Translations under genes and position numbers: made by a program
Shown here: positions 1 to 8,040 of the stretch, piece by piece
Layout: each line of letters starts with the position of its first letter
How positions within the stretch are numbered: the stretch's first letter is position 1
Notes under the pieces: model-generated
Databases searched by the model: none
What the model saw: only the letters and a program-made list of their open reading frames with translations
What the model was told of the DNA's origin: nothing
Source of the DNA: Paraglomus occultum
Lineage: Eukaryota > Glomeromycota > Glomeromycetes > Paraglomerales > Paraglomeraceae
NCBI GenBank assembly: GCA_910592205.1
Contig: CAJVPJ010000939.1
Coordinates: 1 to 14,405 of the forward strand
Direction of reading: 5' to 3'
DNA length: 14,405 nucleotides

Positions 1-128
1 AGCAAGCAAAATGGATCTCATCAAAGGTTGTGGAATCAACAAGGTTATCCCAAGAAAATCAAAGGACGTCTATGAAGCGTGATACTTATAAATTTACTCT
101 AGTATTGTGCAATATTAATGCTGTATAA
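1..128 (+). pseudogene. 3' remnant of a BTB-TLDc gene lacking its TLDc domain
   Basis: From position 3 the sequence reads in frame as QAKWISSK and so on, matching residues about 303-336 of the complete BTB-BACK-TLDc protein encoded at 2665-4181. The nucleotide match is near perfect: about 98 bases with two substitutions and one 3-base deletion that drops an Arg codon. Homology to the coding sequence stops at base 100, corresponding to 3766 in the full gene. The next bases correspond to the 3' flank near 4264, so roughly 500 bp that would encode the TLDc core are absent. The frame stays open across the junction and ends at a TAA at 126-128 after VLCNINAV. The 5' part lies outside the window. 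It is either a pseudogene or a gene for a shortened BTB-BACK protein; the sequence cannot distinguish these. Confidence 0.8.
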
Positions 129-177
129 ACTAATCTGCTCGATTTTTGCAAGATAAAATTTTACAATAATTGCAGCT

Positions 178-306
178 ATGCCAGGATTTAAAACACAGAT
201 TATACTTTGTGCTGTCGCATCAGCAATCACGTATTTGAGTCCATTACTATTGCCAGTTCTTTCTCTAATGGGACAAGGAGCGAATTTTAGTCGTCATAGG
301 AATTAG
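178..306 (+). other. Short hydrophobic ORF of 42 codons in the duplicated flank
   Basis: An ATG at 178-180 opens a 42-codon frame ending at TAG 304-306. It begins MPGFKTQ, and residues 8-32 form one hydrophobic stretch that could be a single membrane segment. The bases just before the ATG read 'aataattgcag', which resembles a splice acceptor. The homologous DNA at about 4332-4500 has lost the ATG and the reading is altered by indels, so the frame is not conserved. I do not recognise the peptide. It is most likely chance, but a small membrane protein cannot be excluded. Confidence 0.15.
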
Positions 307-1370
307 CGGTTAAATAATCGACAGCTATACCAGAGAGAAGGTATTAATTATTATAAATATTTATTAACAATATTACGTATTTAACATATCTTGCGAATGT
401 ATACTTATACAACAGTAGTATATATTCACACGGTTCCCAACCTAAACCGACCGCAGTACACTCTCTTTTTCGTTGAACTGACCATTCTCCATCCCAACCA
501 ACTGACATCTTTCTAACAAACACTGGCAGCATTTTTGGCTAGTCAGCAGCACACAAATATCTTAATTAAAGACTGACTGTTGTGCTGGAAACGTGTCAAT
601 CCTGTCATACTAAACGTACTCACGTCACGACGAATTTTGTCAACTACCACCGTCCTTTTTTTTTTTTTTTTGATTTACAGATTCTGTATCTTTACAGTTA
701 CTGTTAATGTAATGCGCGCCAATTTGCCAAATATTGAGCAAGTGCTGAATGATTATTGTTTTCTCTCCATTGTAAACTGTTTCTTCCAGCGAATTATAGT
801 CTTGGAAAATTTCATCACAAGAATGATAATTTTCGGCTTTATTTAATAAACTAATCTTATTATTGGCAAAATTAGCATTACCACAGACAATCGAGGTAAG
901 TAGCTATTAATATTATTTACTGTAGCTTTTTTTTTTTTAATTTAATCAATAACAGACAGATATTATTGGGCCAAGTCCCTTTTTCAAATTGAGTTTTCTA
1001 CTATCTATTGGACTTGCGTCCGTCTATTTATTAGTATCTATTTGGCAACGCAACGCAGCGTCTGAATTTAGTAATTAATTTGTCGTCATTTACTGCACTC
1101 ACCGCGCAATTATAATTACTATTTACTTGCGTTTACAATTTAGTATCGGGTTTTCTATAATTTCAACAGTTTATGTTGTTACTTTTTTTTTCAAATAATG
1201 CTCTTATCATTTTAAAATAATAAAAAATTTTTTGGTTGTAATCTGAACATTCGTATGACAATACAGCACAATTAGTACATAAGATCTGTACGAACCAAAT
1301 TTCTTTATTATTATAATCTTGATAAAAAAAGACAGACTTTTGCGTCTCGGATTTTTTTATTGTTCTCAAG

Positions 1371-1390
1371 TGTAATAACCCATTATTACA
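1371..1390. repeat. Perfect 8-bp stem hairpin
   Basis: 'tgtaataa' (1371-1378) is followed by a 4-base 'ccca' loop and its exact reverse complement 'ttattaca' (1383-1390). It is short and AT-rich and could occur by chance in this composition. Confidence 0.4.
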
Positions 1391-2189
1391 TACGATAATA
1401 AGCGTAAGTCAATAGCGATCTAAATCTATACTTACCAGTTACCTGCTTGAGTCACATACTACATGACATGCCAACTTTGCTTTTACTATTACCCGAGAAG
1501 GTATACTAACCTACTATTACCATGTGACAATAATAATGACATATTAATATATCTAAAAGTATTGTAGAGAAATAAAAAAATATTTCCGTTGCCAAATTTT
1601 ATGTAAAGCAGACGTCAACTAACTTTCAAACATTCTGTTTACGTATCATTTACTGGAAAACCAAACAACGAGAATTATTTTTACTTTATTACACGATATG
1701 TAAAGATTTACCAGATTTGTAAAATGTTTTCAGAACAAGCAACATACATTAATTGCTTTAGAGTATGTCTAACCTCAGTGATGAATCAACTCCTCACATA
1801 ATCTCGCTTTTATAAGCAGTTCAAGAAAAAACAGGCGTATAATAATTGTTGCAACAGGAAAAGCACTGCATTTCATGTGACTTCCGCATACTGTCTAAAA
1901 TTATTGACATGCGTGACTAAACTGTGAATTATCCAAACACAAGACAGCGCGCGTATTGGGGTAATTGTAATGAGCTTTCTCTTGACCGTCAGCTCACAGG
2001 AAGTAAAAGTATAGGGCTTGGTCTCCTCTCCTGCTACAGCTAAACATACTTCTCCTCCCGAACAATTATACAACGTTAAGCTATCTTCGTTTGTTATGCT
2101 TTTCGAGATAAAAGTTTACATGCCAAAATTCATGTTCGTTTCCAAGGGCAATCCGCAGAGGGAATTTCTTTTACGAAAACGGCAATCGC

Positions 2190-2223
2190 TTTTTTACGCT
2201 GAAATCCGCTTTAGCGCAAAAAA
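2190..2223. repeat. Hairpin of 11 bp with one mismatch
   Basis: 'ttttttacgct' (2190-2200) faces 'agcgcaaaaaa' (2213-2223) across a 12-base loop; 10 of 11 positions pair. It lies in a relatively GC-rich patch about 460 bp upstream of the BTB gene start. No function is evident. Confidence 0.35.
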
Positions 2224-2394
2224 GGGTTCGCGGTATCAATATGTGATCATAAAGGAACAGTTACTGAGAACATACCTTTACAAATTGAAAAGGGTTCGAG
2301 ATTTTTTGATTAAAAAAAGCGCTTTGCTCTAAACTAATGCATTGCGTATTTCATTCCTTTTTACTTGTTTTCTTTTGGCTATATTTTTGTAGGA

Positions 2395-2664
2395 ATACCC
2401 GGATGTCAAAAGCGATTAAATCCATGTTTGAAGTATTAGATAAAATCTTTCACCAAACAGTTTAAATACTGCAAAGATTGTACGGCTAAGTTGGAATTAG
2501 AAATTTTATTTCTCAAATACAAAAGAAACGATTTGGGGTATCAAGATAAGCCACAGTCCACTATGTTACACAATGACGATTTACATTGCTTATATGCATT
2601 GCAGCATTGTCGCTCAATAACAAAGTCTTATTACGACCCGAGAACACTTTGGAACCGTAACGAA
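2395..2664 (+). other. Leader of the BTB gene with a zinc-finger-like remnant
   Basis: The frame of the BTB gene is open back to a TAG at 2437-2439. It includes an in-frame ATG at 2563, 34 codons before the chosen start at 2665. The upstream part encodes YCKDCTAKLELEI in the BTB frame. A different frame, just after an acceptor-like 'tttttgtag' at about 2392, reads GIPGCQKRLNPCLKY. Together these resemble a CxxC...CxxC short zinc finger broken by a frame change. This may be a decayed exon of another gene, or a 5' leader. Confidence 0.25.
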
Positions 2665-4181
2665 ATGAACAACGTCATTGATTTATCCTCCATCCTTTCA
2701 ACGGATTATGAGAAATTATACGAAAGTGGCAGATATACTGATATTTCAATCCATGTTGGAAAGGAGCCAGACAACAAAATCTTTCTCGCTCATACGTTGG
2801 TTTTATGTACTAGAAGCACGTTGCTTGAGAATAACTTAACAGGAGATATAGAGACGACCGAAGCGGTTCAAAAGACAGCAATAACATTTGAAGATGTGAG
2901 TCCAGACGTTTTCGAATTGTTGCTCAGGTAAGATCATAAATTGTCAAAGTGATTTGTATAATTATATGTATTAATATGTCACATGATGTGAATGTTAATA
3001 CGGATTTAACAATTCATGGCAGGTACATTTACACCGGGCGAATATCTTATGATTCAGGAAAGAATATTGATTGGATCAGTCTTTTGGATGGAGCAAACAA
3101 GTTTAGACTCCTTGATCTTCTCACTGGCATTGAAAATCATTTGATTGATAGACAAAACGAATGGATCCAACAAAATATCATTACAGTTCACAAGTATGCT
3201 GTGTCCATGGCCTCTTTAAACAAACTCTTGGATCATTGCAATCAAATTATGGTTTCTCATCCTGACGCTATCTTTAAATCAAATGATATTGCAACCTTAC
3301 CAAAGGAGAGTTTGATCACTCTGCTCAAGAATGAAGAGTTAGACATAGATGAAGATGATATCTTGACATCAGTCATTCAATGGGCTACTAAACAAGTGCC
3401 GGGACTAGAACTGAATGACATAGATAATTGGTCATCTAATGATCTCAAAACAGTCAAAGAGTTCCTAGCAGATTGCATTCCCCATATAAGATTTTTCTGT
3501 ATTTCTTCTGAGAATATTATGTTGTATGAGAATTTGTTACCCAAAAAGCTACGAGATGATGTTCTGATGTACCGTTTGAAAAAAGATTACACACCAATCA
3601 CTCACATGTTACCACCAAGAACTGGACAAGAACCTGATATTGATTCTGTTGTTATTAACAAAAAACAAGCAAAATGGATCTCATCAAAGATTGTGGAATC
3701 AACAAGGAGGTTATCCCAAGAAAATCAAAGGACGTCTATGAAGTGTGATACTTATAAATTTACTCTACTTTATAGACGAAGTAGAGATGGCAATACAGTT
3801 GCAAAATTTAGAGAATTGTGTAATAACAAAGGACCCACAATTACTGTCGGGAAAGTGTTGGGCACTGAAGAAATACTTGGTGGATATAATCCATCTGCAT
3901 GGGGTGCCCACAGTGGTTGGTTTTACACTAAAGAAAGCTTTATATTTGCATTAGATAAATGTGAAGATGAAAATATAGTAAGTTTTTTTGCTGATAAAGA
4001 TAAGTATGCCATTTGTGATGATTATAATCATTTTCCTCAATTTGGGGGTGATTTATACTTTGGACAGGCTATTGGTAATAGGCCCTGGGCTGGGCAACAG
4101 TCATACCAAGTTCTACTTAGGCATTCACCAGACCCATTTGAGTGGGATGATTGGGAAGTGTTTCTAGTTGCAAAACTTTGA
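2665..4181 (+). CDS. BTB-BACK-TLDc domain protein
   Basis: Exons 2665-2927 and 3023-4181, with a 95-bp GT-AG intron (gtaaga...ggcag), encode 473 aa. The start is set at MNNVIDLSSILS, where this family normally begins; an in-frame ATG at 2563 is possible. The BTB/POZ fold covers about residues 22-115 (YTDISIHVG, FLAHTLVLCTRS, SPDVFELLLR-YIYTG). The intron falls inside the conserved LRYIYTG motif, and splicing restores it exactly. A BACK helical region covers about 130-240, and a TLDc domain about 300-473 (KFRELCNNKGPTITV, LGGYNPSAWG, TKESFIFAL, FGGDLYFGQ, EVFLV near the C-terminus). BTB-BACK proteins often act as Cullin-3 substrate adaptors; TLDc domains are linked to oxidative-stress protection and V-ATPase interaction. 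Whether this one does either is inference. The stretch after CTRST (about 50-70) departs from the usual BTB pattern. Confidence 0.92.
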
Positions 4182-4560
4182 TTTAATTTTGAGAATTGTT
4201 CATAATTTATCAATCTTATACAATTAAAGGAAATTATTACTTGTGAAATTGATCATATCAATAATTGTATAACATTAATGCTGTATAAACTAACATGCCC
4301 GAATTTTGTAAGATAAATACAATAATTACGAGTGCAGATTATGCTTTGTGATGTCGCATCAACAATCACGTCTTCGAGTCGATTGCCAGCTTTTTTCGTA
4401 GTTAATTTAGTAGTCTACCAGTTGCGGTATTCACGTGTTATAAATTACTGTGGGACAGGAGCGATTATTTATATTATTAGTCGGCATAGATCGCGGTTCA
4501 ATATTCGACGGCTATATATACCAGAGAAGGTATTACATAATTAATTGATATTTATTAGCA
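3664..4560 (+). repeat. Direct repeat copy 2, partner of 1-345
   Basis: The blocks homologous to 1-345 are 3664-3766 (coding) and about 4264-4560 (3' flank), at an offset of about 3663 bp at the left end. The intervening 3767-4263, which encodes most of TLDc plus the stop codon, is missing from copy 1. The flank also carries an open frame at 4332-4544 that starts at GTG, has no domain and is not kept in copy 1. Confidence 0.75.
4223..4228 (+). terminator. Possible polyadenylation signal of the BTB gene
   Basis: 'attaaa' lies about 40 bases after the TGA of the BTB-BACK-TLDc gene. It is a common weaker variant of AATAAA. The assignment rests on position alone. Confidence 0.3.
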
Positions 4561-5977
4561 TAAATATATACCAAAAATATTTCCCGCTTTATTCTGAAAA
4601 CGTATACTTACTGGTTTAGTTATATTATTTATCAGATAAATATTATCATACGGACTAAAATCTGCTTTTTGTCGTCAATAATGCCACCAACTCGACCATC
4701 AGTTAATCTCACACAGGCAAGACATAGACAAATGAATACATGTGACAACAATTAAATTATTCTTCAAACTTTATCTTGACAACGCAACAGACTTGGTACA
4801 ATGTCATGCCTCGGTATACAATTTTCTATATGTATAAAACTTTTATTATTGGTACAAGTCAAAATTTGTCAGTTCAAGAAAAACGCTTTGACTTAGCTGC
4901 TGTAAACATTTGATGGTTTACCGCTTAACAGAACATTAATTATCAAATTAAAAAATATTGTCATGCGTATAAAAAATAGAATATCGATATTATTCATATA
5001 AAGCATTTAATTAGATAATAATTTTTCCTTTTAAACACCGAAAATACGTCACATTGATTAATATTCTAATTGTGCAACAAATTTATTTATCTCCATTTCG
5101 AATGCTGCAGATTTATCACGATTACAACTACTGAGGAGGGGAGACAAAGCCTTTTGATTATGGTTTTTCTAGTTACTGGCACAAATGTGGGGTAAATAAT
5201 TTATATTTTAAATCACAGAAATTAGTGTTACTAAAACTTTTTCAATTACTATCAGGCTTCATATATTTCGTTGAGTCGCAAAGTTCCCGTCACGTGTCAA
5301 ATGGCAAGCTTGTGTAATGACGCTAAAGAAGGTTAATTTATTGATTTATGCCTTAACAAAAATATAACACTCGATGAATATTAATACTTGCAATGCAACC
5401 AAGCGTCATTGATGGTTTAATACGGTTTTCTTGCATTAAAGTGTATGCGAATACCACATATTAGCATACTGTTTCATTGTTCTTCCTTTTTCAGAATAGC
5501 GGAAAGCGAGACGGTCCAATCGCACTTTTAAATGCTCGATATTTTCACGTGATATGTGAAATTACAGTGTAAGTTTTTACATGTGTTACGCATTTTTTCA
5601 GCCCTAGTTTTTGTCACACGAATATAAAGTCCCACTGTATTGTTGAATACTTTATGCATTGACCTTGTCAGTTCCCGAACGATGTCGTCATCATGACGGC
5701 AATCCATTCTACTCACCGACAAAGAAGGAAAGAAGCTGTCAGAACCATATTCTTATAAGCCAACCTCATGCATAGACTTTTTTAACTCTGATTGTGCTAC
5801 TGTTGTATTCAGCAACCGTCATCTATCTTCTTAGATATAAAGACCAAACTTTAATTGCAGGGGAAGAGCGCTCGAATTCTCCTTCTTACATTTTTCCAAG
5901 TAAGAGATTCCAACCTTTAATAACAATACAAAGAAAGAGAGACATCGAATGCTCCACTGTCATCTTTTTGATAAACC
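4561..5977. other. Intergenic region upstream of the PLAC8 gene
   Basis: No coding region is recognisable. Two palindromic CACGTG E-box cores occur at 5291-5296 and 5546-5551 (the latter 'tcacgtga'). A 'tataaaga' at 5836-5843 is about 140 bases before the PLAC8 ATG. These are plausible promoter elements but are supported only by motif and position. A minus-strand frame at 5528-5722 has no recognisable features. Confidence 0.4.
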
Positions 5978-6566
5978 ATGGACTCGTACCCAGAAACAAA
6001 ACAAACTACAGAAGGTGTGTCGCAACCGTCGCAGTATGAACCGCAACCCGCAATGAGTGTACCCCAAGAGCAATCACATGTTGTTGTGACTAGTCGTCAA
6101 GGACGTTGGAAAGCTGACCTATTCGACTGCTTCGCTGTCCCCGGACTCTGCATCAAAACCTGCTGTTTGCCTTGTGTCACATACGTAAGTCAAAAAGTAA
6201 CAGGGAATAGAGTACTGTACATCCGATTTTTTTCATTGTACTAATTTCCAAATTTTTACAGGCCGAAATCAAAGAGAAAATGAGCAACAACTTGGGTTTT
6301 CGCATAAATGCTTGGTGCCACTTTTGTGCATTGTGCGCAGGCTTTGCCTGTTGTCTTGAGACTATGACACGCGCTGAAATTCGTCAGCAACAAGGAATCA
6401 AGGTAAGACTTTCGTGTGTATGTCTCTTTTTAAATAATAATTTGTTTGTTAATTTCTATTTATTGCATTTCATTAGGGTGATTTTACCGAAGACGTTTGT
6501 ACACATTGTTGGTGTGGATGTTGTGCTTTGGTCCAGGAACACCGTCAATTCTATGATGACGAATAA
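5978..6566 (+). CDS. PLAC8-domain cysteine-rich protein
   Basis: Three exons, 5978-6184, 6262-6402 and 6477-6566, encode 145 aa. The GT-AG introns are 77 and 74 bp and both are phase 0 (gtaagt...tttacag; gtaaga...cattag). The ATG sits in 'aaaccatgg', a good fungal start context. Residues 1-40 are Pro/Gln/Ser-rich and low-complexity. The PLAC8 domain follows from about residue 42: GRWKADLFDC, a first cysteine cluster CIKTCCLPCVTYAEI, NAWCHFCALCAGFACC, and the terminal signature DVCTHCWCGCCALVQEHRQF. Length and motif order fit the family well. Characterised members act at the plasma membrane in cadmium/zinc tolerance, calcium handling or cell-number control. The two Cys-rich hydrophobic segments are compatible with membrane association, but substrate and role here are unknown. 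A polyadenylation signal lies 115 bases after the stop. Confidence 0.93.
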
Positions 6567-6680
6567 ATTTTTTCCTAATTATGCAATTCATGCTTTTTTT
6601 GGTTTCATCTTCTGAAAGGGCAACGTAAAGTTGCATAAGACTTTCTATCGTTATGGTTGATTTTATGTGTTGAATTTTGA

Positions 6681-6686
6681 AATAAA
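6681..6686 (+). terminator. Polyadenylation signal of the PLAC8 gene
   Basis: A canonical AATAAA followed by A-rich sequence, 115 bases downstream of the TAA stop of the PLAC8 gene. Confidence 0.55.
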
Positions 6687-6698
6687 AAAGTTAAAAGC

Positions 6699-6893
6699 AT
6701 GGATCATTTGATGGTAAATACTTTTTTTAAATCTACATTTGGCTCTGTTTTTGCGTGTTTAAGTTTGGTCTTTGTATTATGCATATATGCGCAAGAGTCA
6801 TTGCGTTTCGCGAAGGAGCGTACGTTATATAATATGTCAATTACGTTTGGAAGATATGTAACGGTGACATCTGTTTTGCGGAACTTTAAATAA
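6699..6893 (+). other. Candidate small secreted peptide ORF (64 aa)
   Basis: This frame opens with an ATG immediately behind the PLAC8 polyadenylation signal. Its N-terminus has a lysine at residue 11, then a hydrophobic run of about 15 residues (SVFACLSLVFVLCIYA), and then QES, which resembles a signal peptide with a cleavage site. It ends at TAA with an overlapping 'aaataaaatt'. There is no homology that I recognise and no intron. Chance hydrophobic frames are common in AT-rich DNA, so support is weak. Confidence 0.18.
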
Positions 6894-7818
6894 AATTGTA
6901 TAAACAATGTATTTATACACTATTACTATATAAATGTAGATGATAAGAGTATGCACAATTAATATCCGTTGCTTATCTATTTTTTACAATATCTCTAAAC
7001 CCCTGACATTAACTGAAAAGCGTGTCGCTAGAATGTGAATAATTCGTAGCACAACTAGTCTGTGTGTGATTCGTTAAATAATGCTCGATGTATCAACGCA
7101 CAAGATTAATTTAATTATTTCGAAACAGAACATTAAAATGGTTTATTGAGTCAAACTATTTGACATAGCATTGATAAGTATTTGAAGTAATTGAGGAGGA
7201 ATAAACTTGCGTAATTTATGAGTAAATCATAAATTACAAGCCTCGAGTTACTGTGTTTAAGAAACAAATTTTTTATTAATATCTATATTGACTTTGACTT
7301 GATCCGTGCTGGGTTTTGATAAATAAAGCACATATTTGAAAAACAGAAAGAACTCGTTTATCTGTTGCTTCCTTGATGTGTTTACTTAATATTATAATAA
7401 TCATAGTTAACACCGCTGTAACTTTTGACTTATCTTTAAATGTACACTATGAATGGTAACTTGCGAAATTGTGGGTCACGTCTTTCGCAAAATATGATGA
7501 CGTTTGTTTCGAGTTTATCTGGCAGTGAGCAAATTGCGACGTTTAAATAATTATACTTTTATTTATTAATCAATGGACGCGTCAATCGATAACAGTATTG
7601 AGGTTATAACTATTACCAGTAGTACATAAATACTGTGAGCTTATTTTGTTACAGCAAAACGCTGGGACTGTTTAAACATCTGTTAGTGAAAAATATTATA
7701 CTGGTACATAAAAAATTGTCAACCAACGTTATGCCGGTTAATTGATTGAAAAAAAACTACCGGTAAAGTATTTAGAAAATAATTGTAATTGAATGCACAA
7801 TATCTTATACAACTATAT
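6894..7818. other. Intergenic stretch, only a hairpin noted
   Basis: No gene is recognisable. A 33-codon frame at 7449-7550 has an ATG but no other support. The clearest structure is the perfect inverted repeat at 7211-7237. Confidence 0.5.
7211..7237. repeat. Perfect 11-bp stem hairpin with 5-base loop
   Basis: 'gtaatttatga' (7211-7221), loop 'gtaaa', then the exact reverse complement 'tcataaattac' (7227-7237). Three further outer pairs (ctt/aag) are possible past a two-base bulge. There is no T run as in a Pol III terminator and no adjacent gene it clearly serves. Confidence 0.6.
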
Positions 7819-7971
7819 TTACACCGCATTCTTTCCCATGCCAGCATTTTTAGCCTTTTGCTCTGTTCCGATTCTCTGTAGTGTGTTATAAGCAATGTTG
7901 CGATTCTGCTGTGTGGTTTTTTTGTTGTAGACTACTATCTGTTGCAATCCGTTGTTACCGACGGTTACCAT
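7819..7971 (-). CDS. Small unidentified protein or terminal exon (50 aa)
   Basis: Reading the minus strand, ATG at 7971-7969 opens 50 codons to TAA at 7821-7819. The peptide is hydrophilic and rich in Gln, Asn and Lys. It starts MVTVGNNGLQQIVVYNKK and ends AKNAGMGKNAV, with NIAYNTLQRIGTEQ in between. That composition and varied codon use look more like real protein than the Phe/Ile/Leu-rich chance frames nearby. The frame extends seven more codons upstream to 7992, where the minus strand reads 'cgataacag', a possible splice acceptor. It may therefore be the last exon of a longer gene. Any upstream exon would have to lie in the duplicated block beginning near 8041, which may have broken the gene. 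I do not recognise the family. Confidence 0.35.
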   Translation of the reverse strand: MVTVGNNGLQQIVVYNKKTTQQNRNIAYNTLQRIGTEQKAKNAGMGKNAV

Positions 7972-8040
7972 TTCATGGTCTGTTGTCGTGATCTGTTATC
8001 GTATCATTGTTTTATGCGTAATAATTAACCGATTATTATT

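Larger units (their letters stand above)
1..345 (+). repeat. Direct repeat copy 1 (BTB gene end plus 3' flank)
   Basis: This segment pairs with 3664-3766 plus about 4264-4560. Shared landmarks in the flank include 'taatgctgtataaacta', 'gtcgcatca', 'aatcacgt', 'attgccag', 'gggaca.gagcga' and 'accagaga..aggtatta'. The flank is clearly more diverged than the coding part, with several small indels. Similarity fades near 345, with only a weak hint near 400. The left edge is cut by the window. Confidence 0.8.
346..2394. other. Intergenic stretch without a convincing gene
   Basis: AT-rich DNA with short open frames on both strands, none with a recognisable domain, splice structure or consistent codon use. 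It holds a 16-base T run at 656-671, followed by 'gatttacag', which looks like a splice acceptor but leads into no recognisable exon. It also holds a small hairpin at 1371-1390 and a more GC-rich patch at about 1930-2330 with a hairpin at 2190-2223. No tRNA or rRNA signature was found. Confidence 0.6.

Noticed and set aside
344-532. Minus-strand 62-aa frame (contains GWDGEW and GWEPCEY)
   Set aside because: It has an ATG but no recognised domain, splice partner or duplicate. The region is only slightly GC-richer than its surroundings.
580-846. Plus-strand 88-codon frame with a polyT/'gatttacag' acceptor-like site inside
   Set aside because: The frame starts at TTG, encodes a run of phenylalanines from the T tract, and has no domain on either side of the putative acceptor.
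1163-1369. Minus-strand 68-codon frame
   Set aside because: Low-complexity Lys/Asn/Phe-rich translation of AT-rich DNA, with no family or splice signals.
1873-2332. Overlapping frames on both strands (1873-2073 minus, 2018-2332 plus)
   Set aside because: The plus frame starts at TTG, and both strands being open mainly reflects the higher local GC content. The Lys/Arg-rich translation matches nothing I recognise.
3745-3954. Second plus-strand frame inside the BTB-TLDc gene
   Set aside because: It lies in another frame of well-conserved TLDc coding sequence.
4332-4544. 70-codon frame after the BTB gene
   Set aside because: It starts at GTG. The homologous DNA in copy 1 has indels and different stops, so the frame is not conserved.
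4681-4755. 24-codon ATG frame beginning MPPTRPSVNL
   Set aside because: Too short to support, with no donor site that extends it.
5528-5722. Minus-strand 64-aa frame upstream of the PLAC8 gene
   Set aside because: No domain or intron signal, and it lies where the PLAC8 promoter is expected.
5794-6039. Plus-strand frame overlapping the PLAC8 start in another frame
   Set aside because: The PLAC8 frame from 5978 continues through three well-spliced exons; the overlapping frame leads nowhere.
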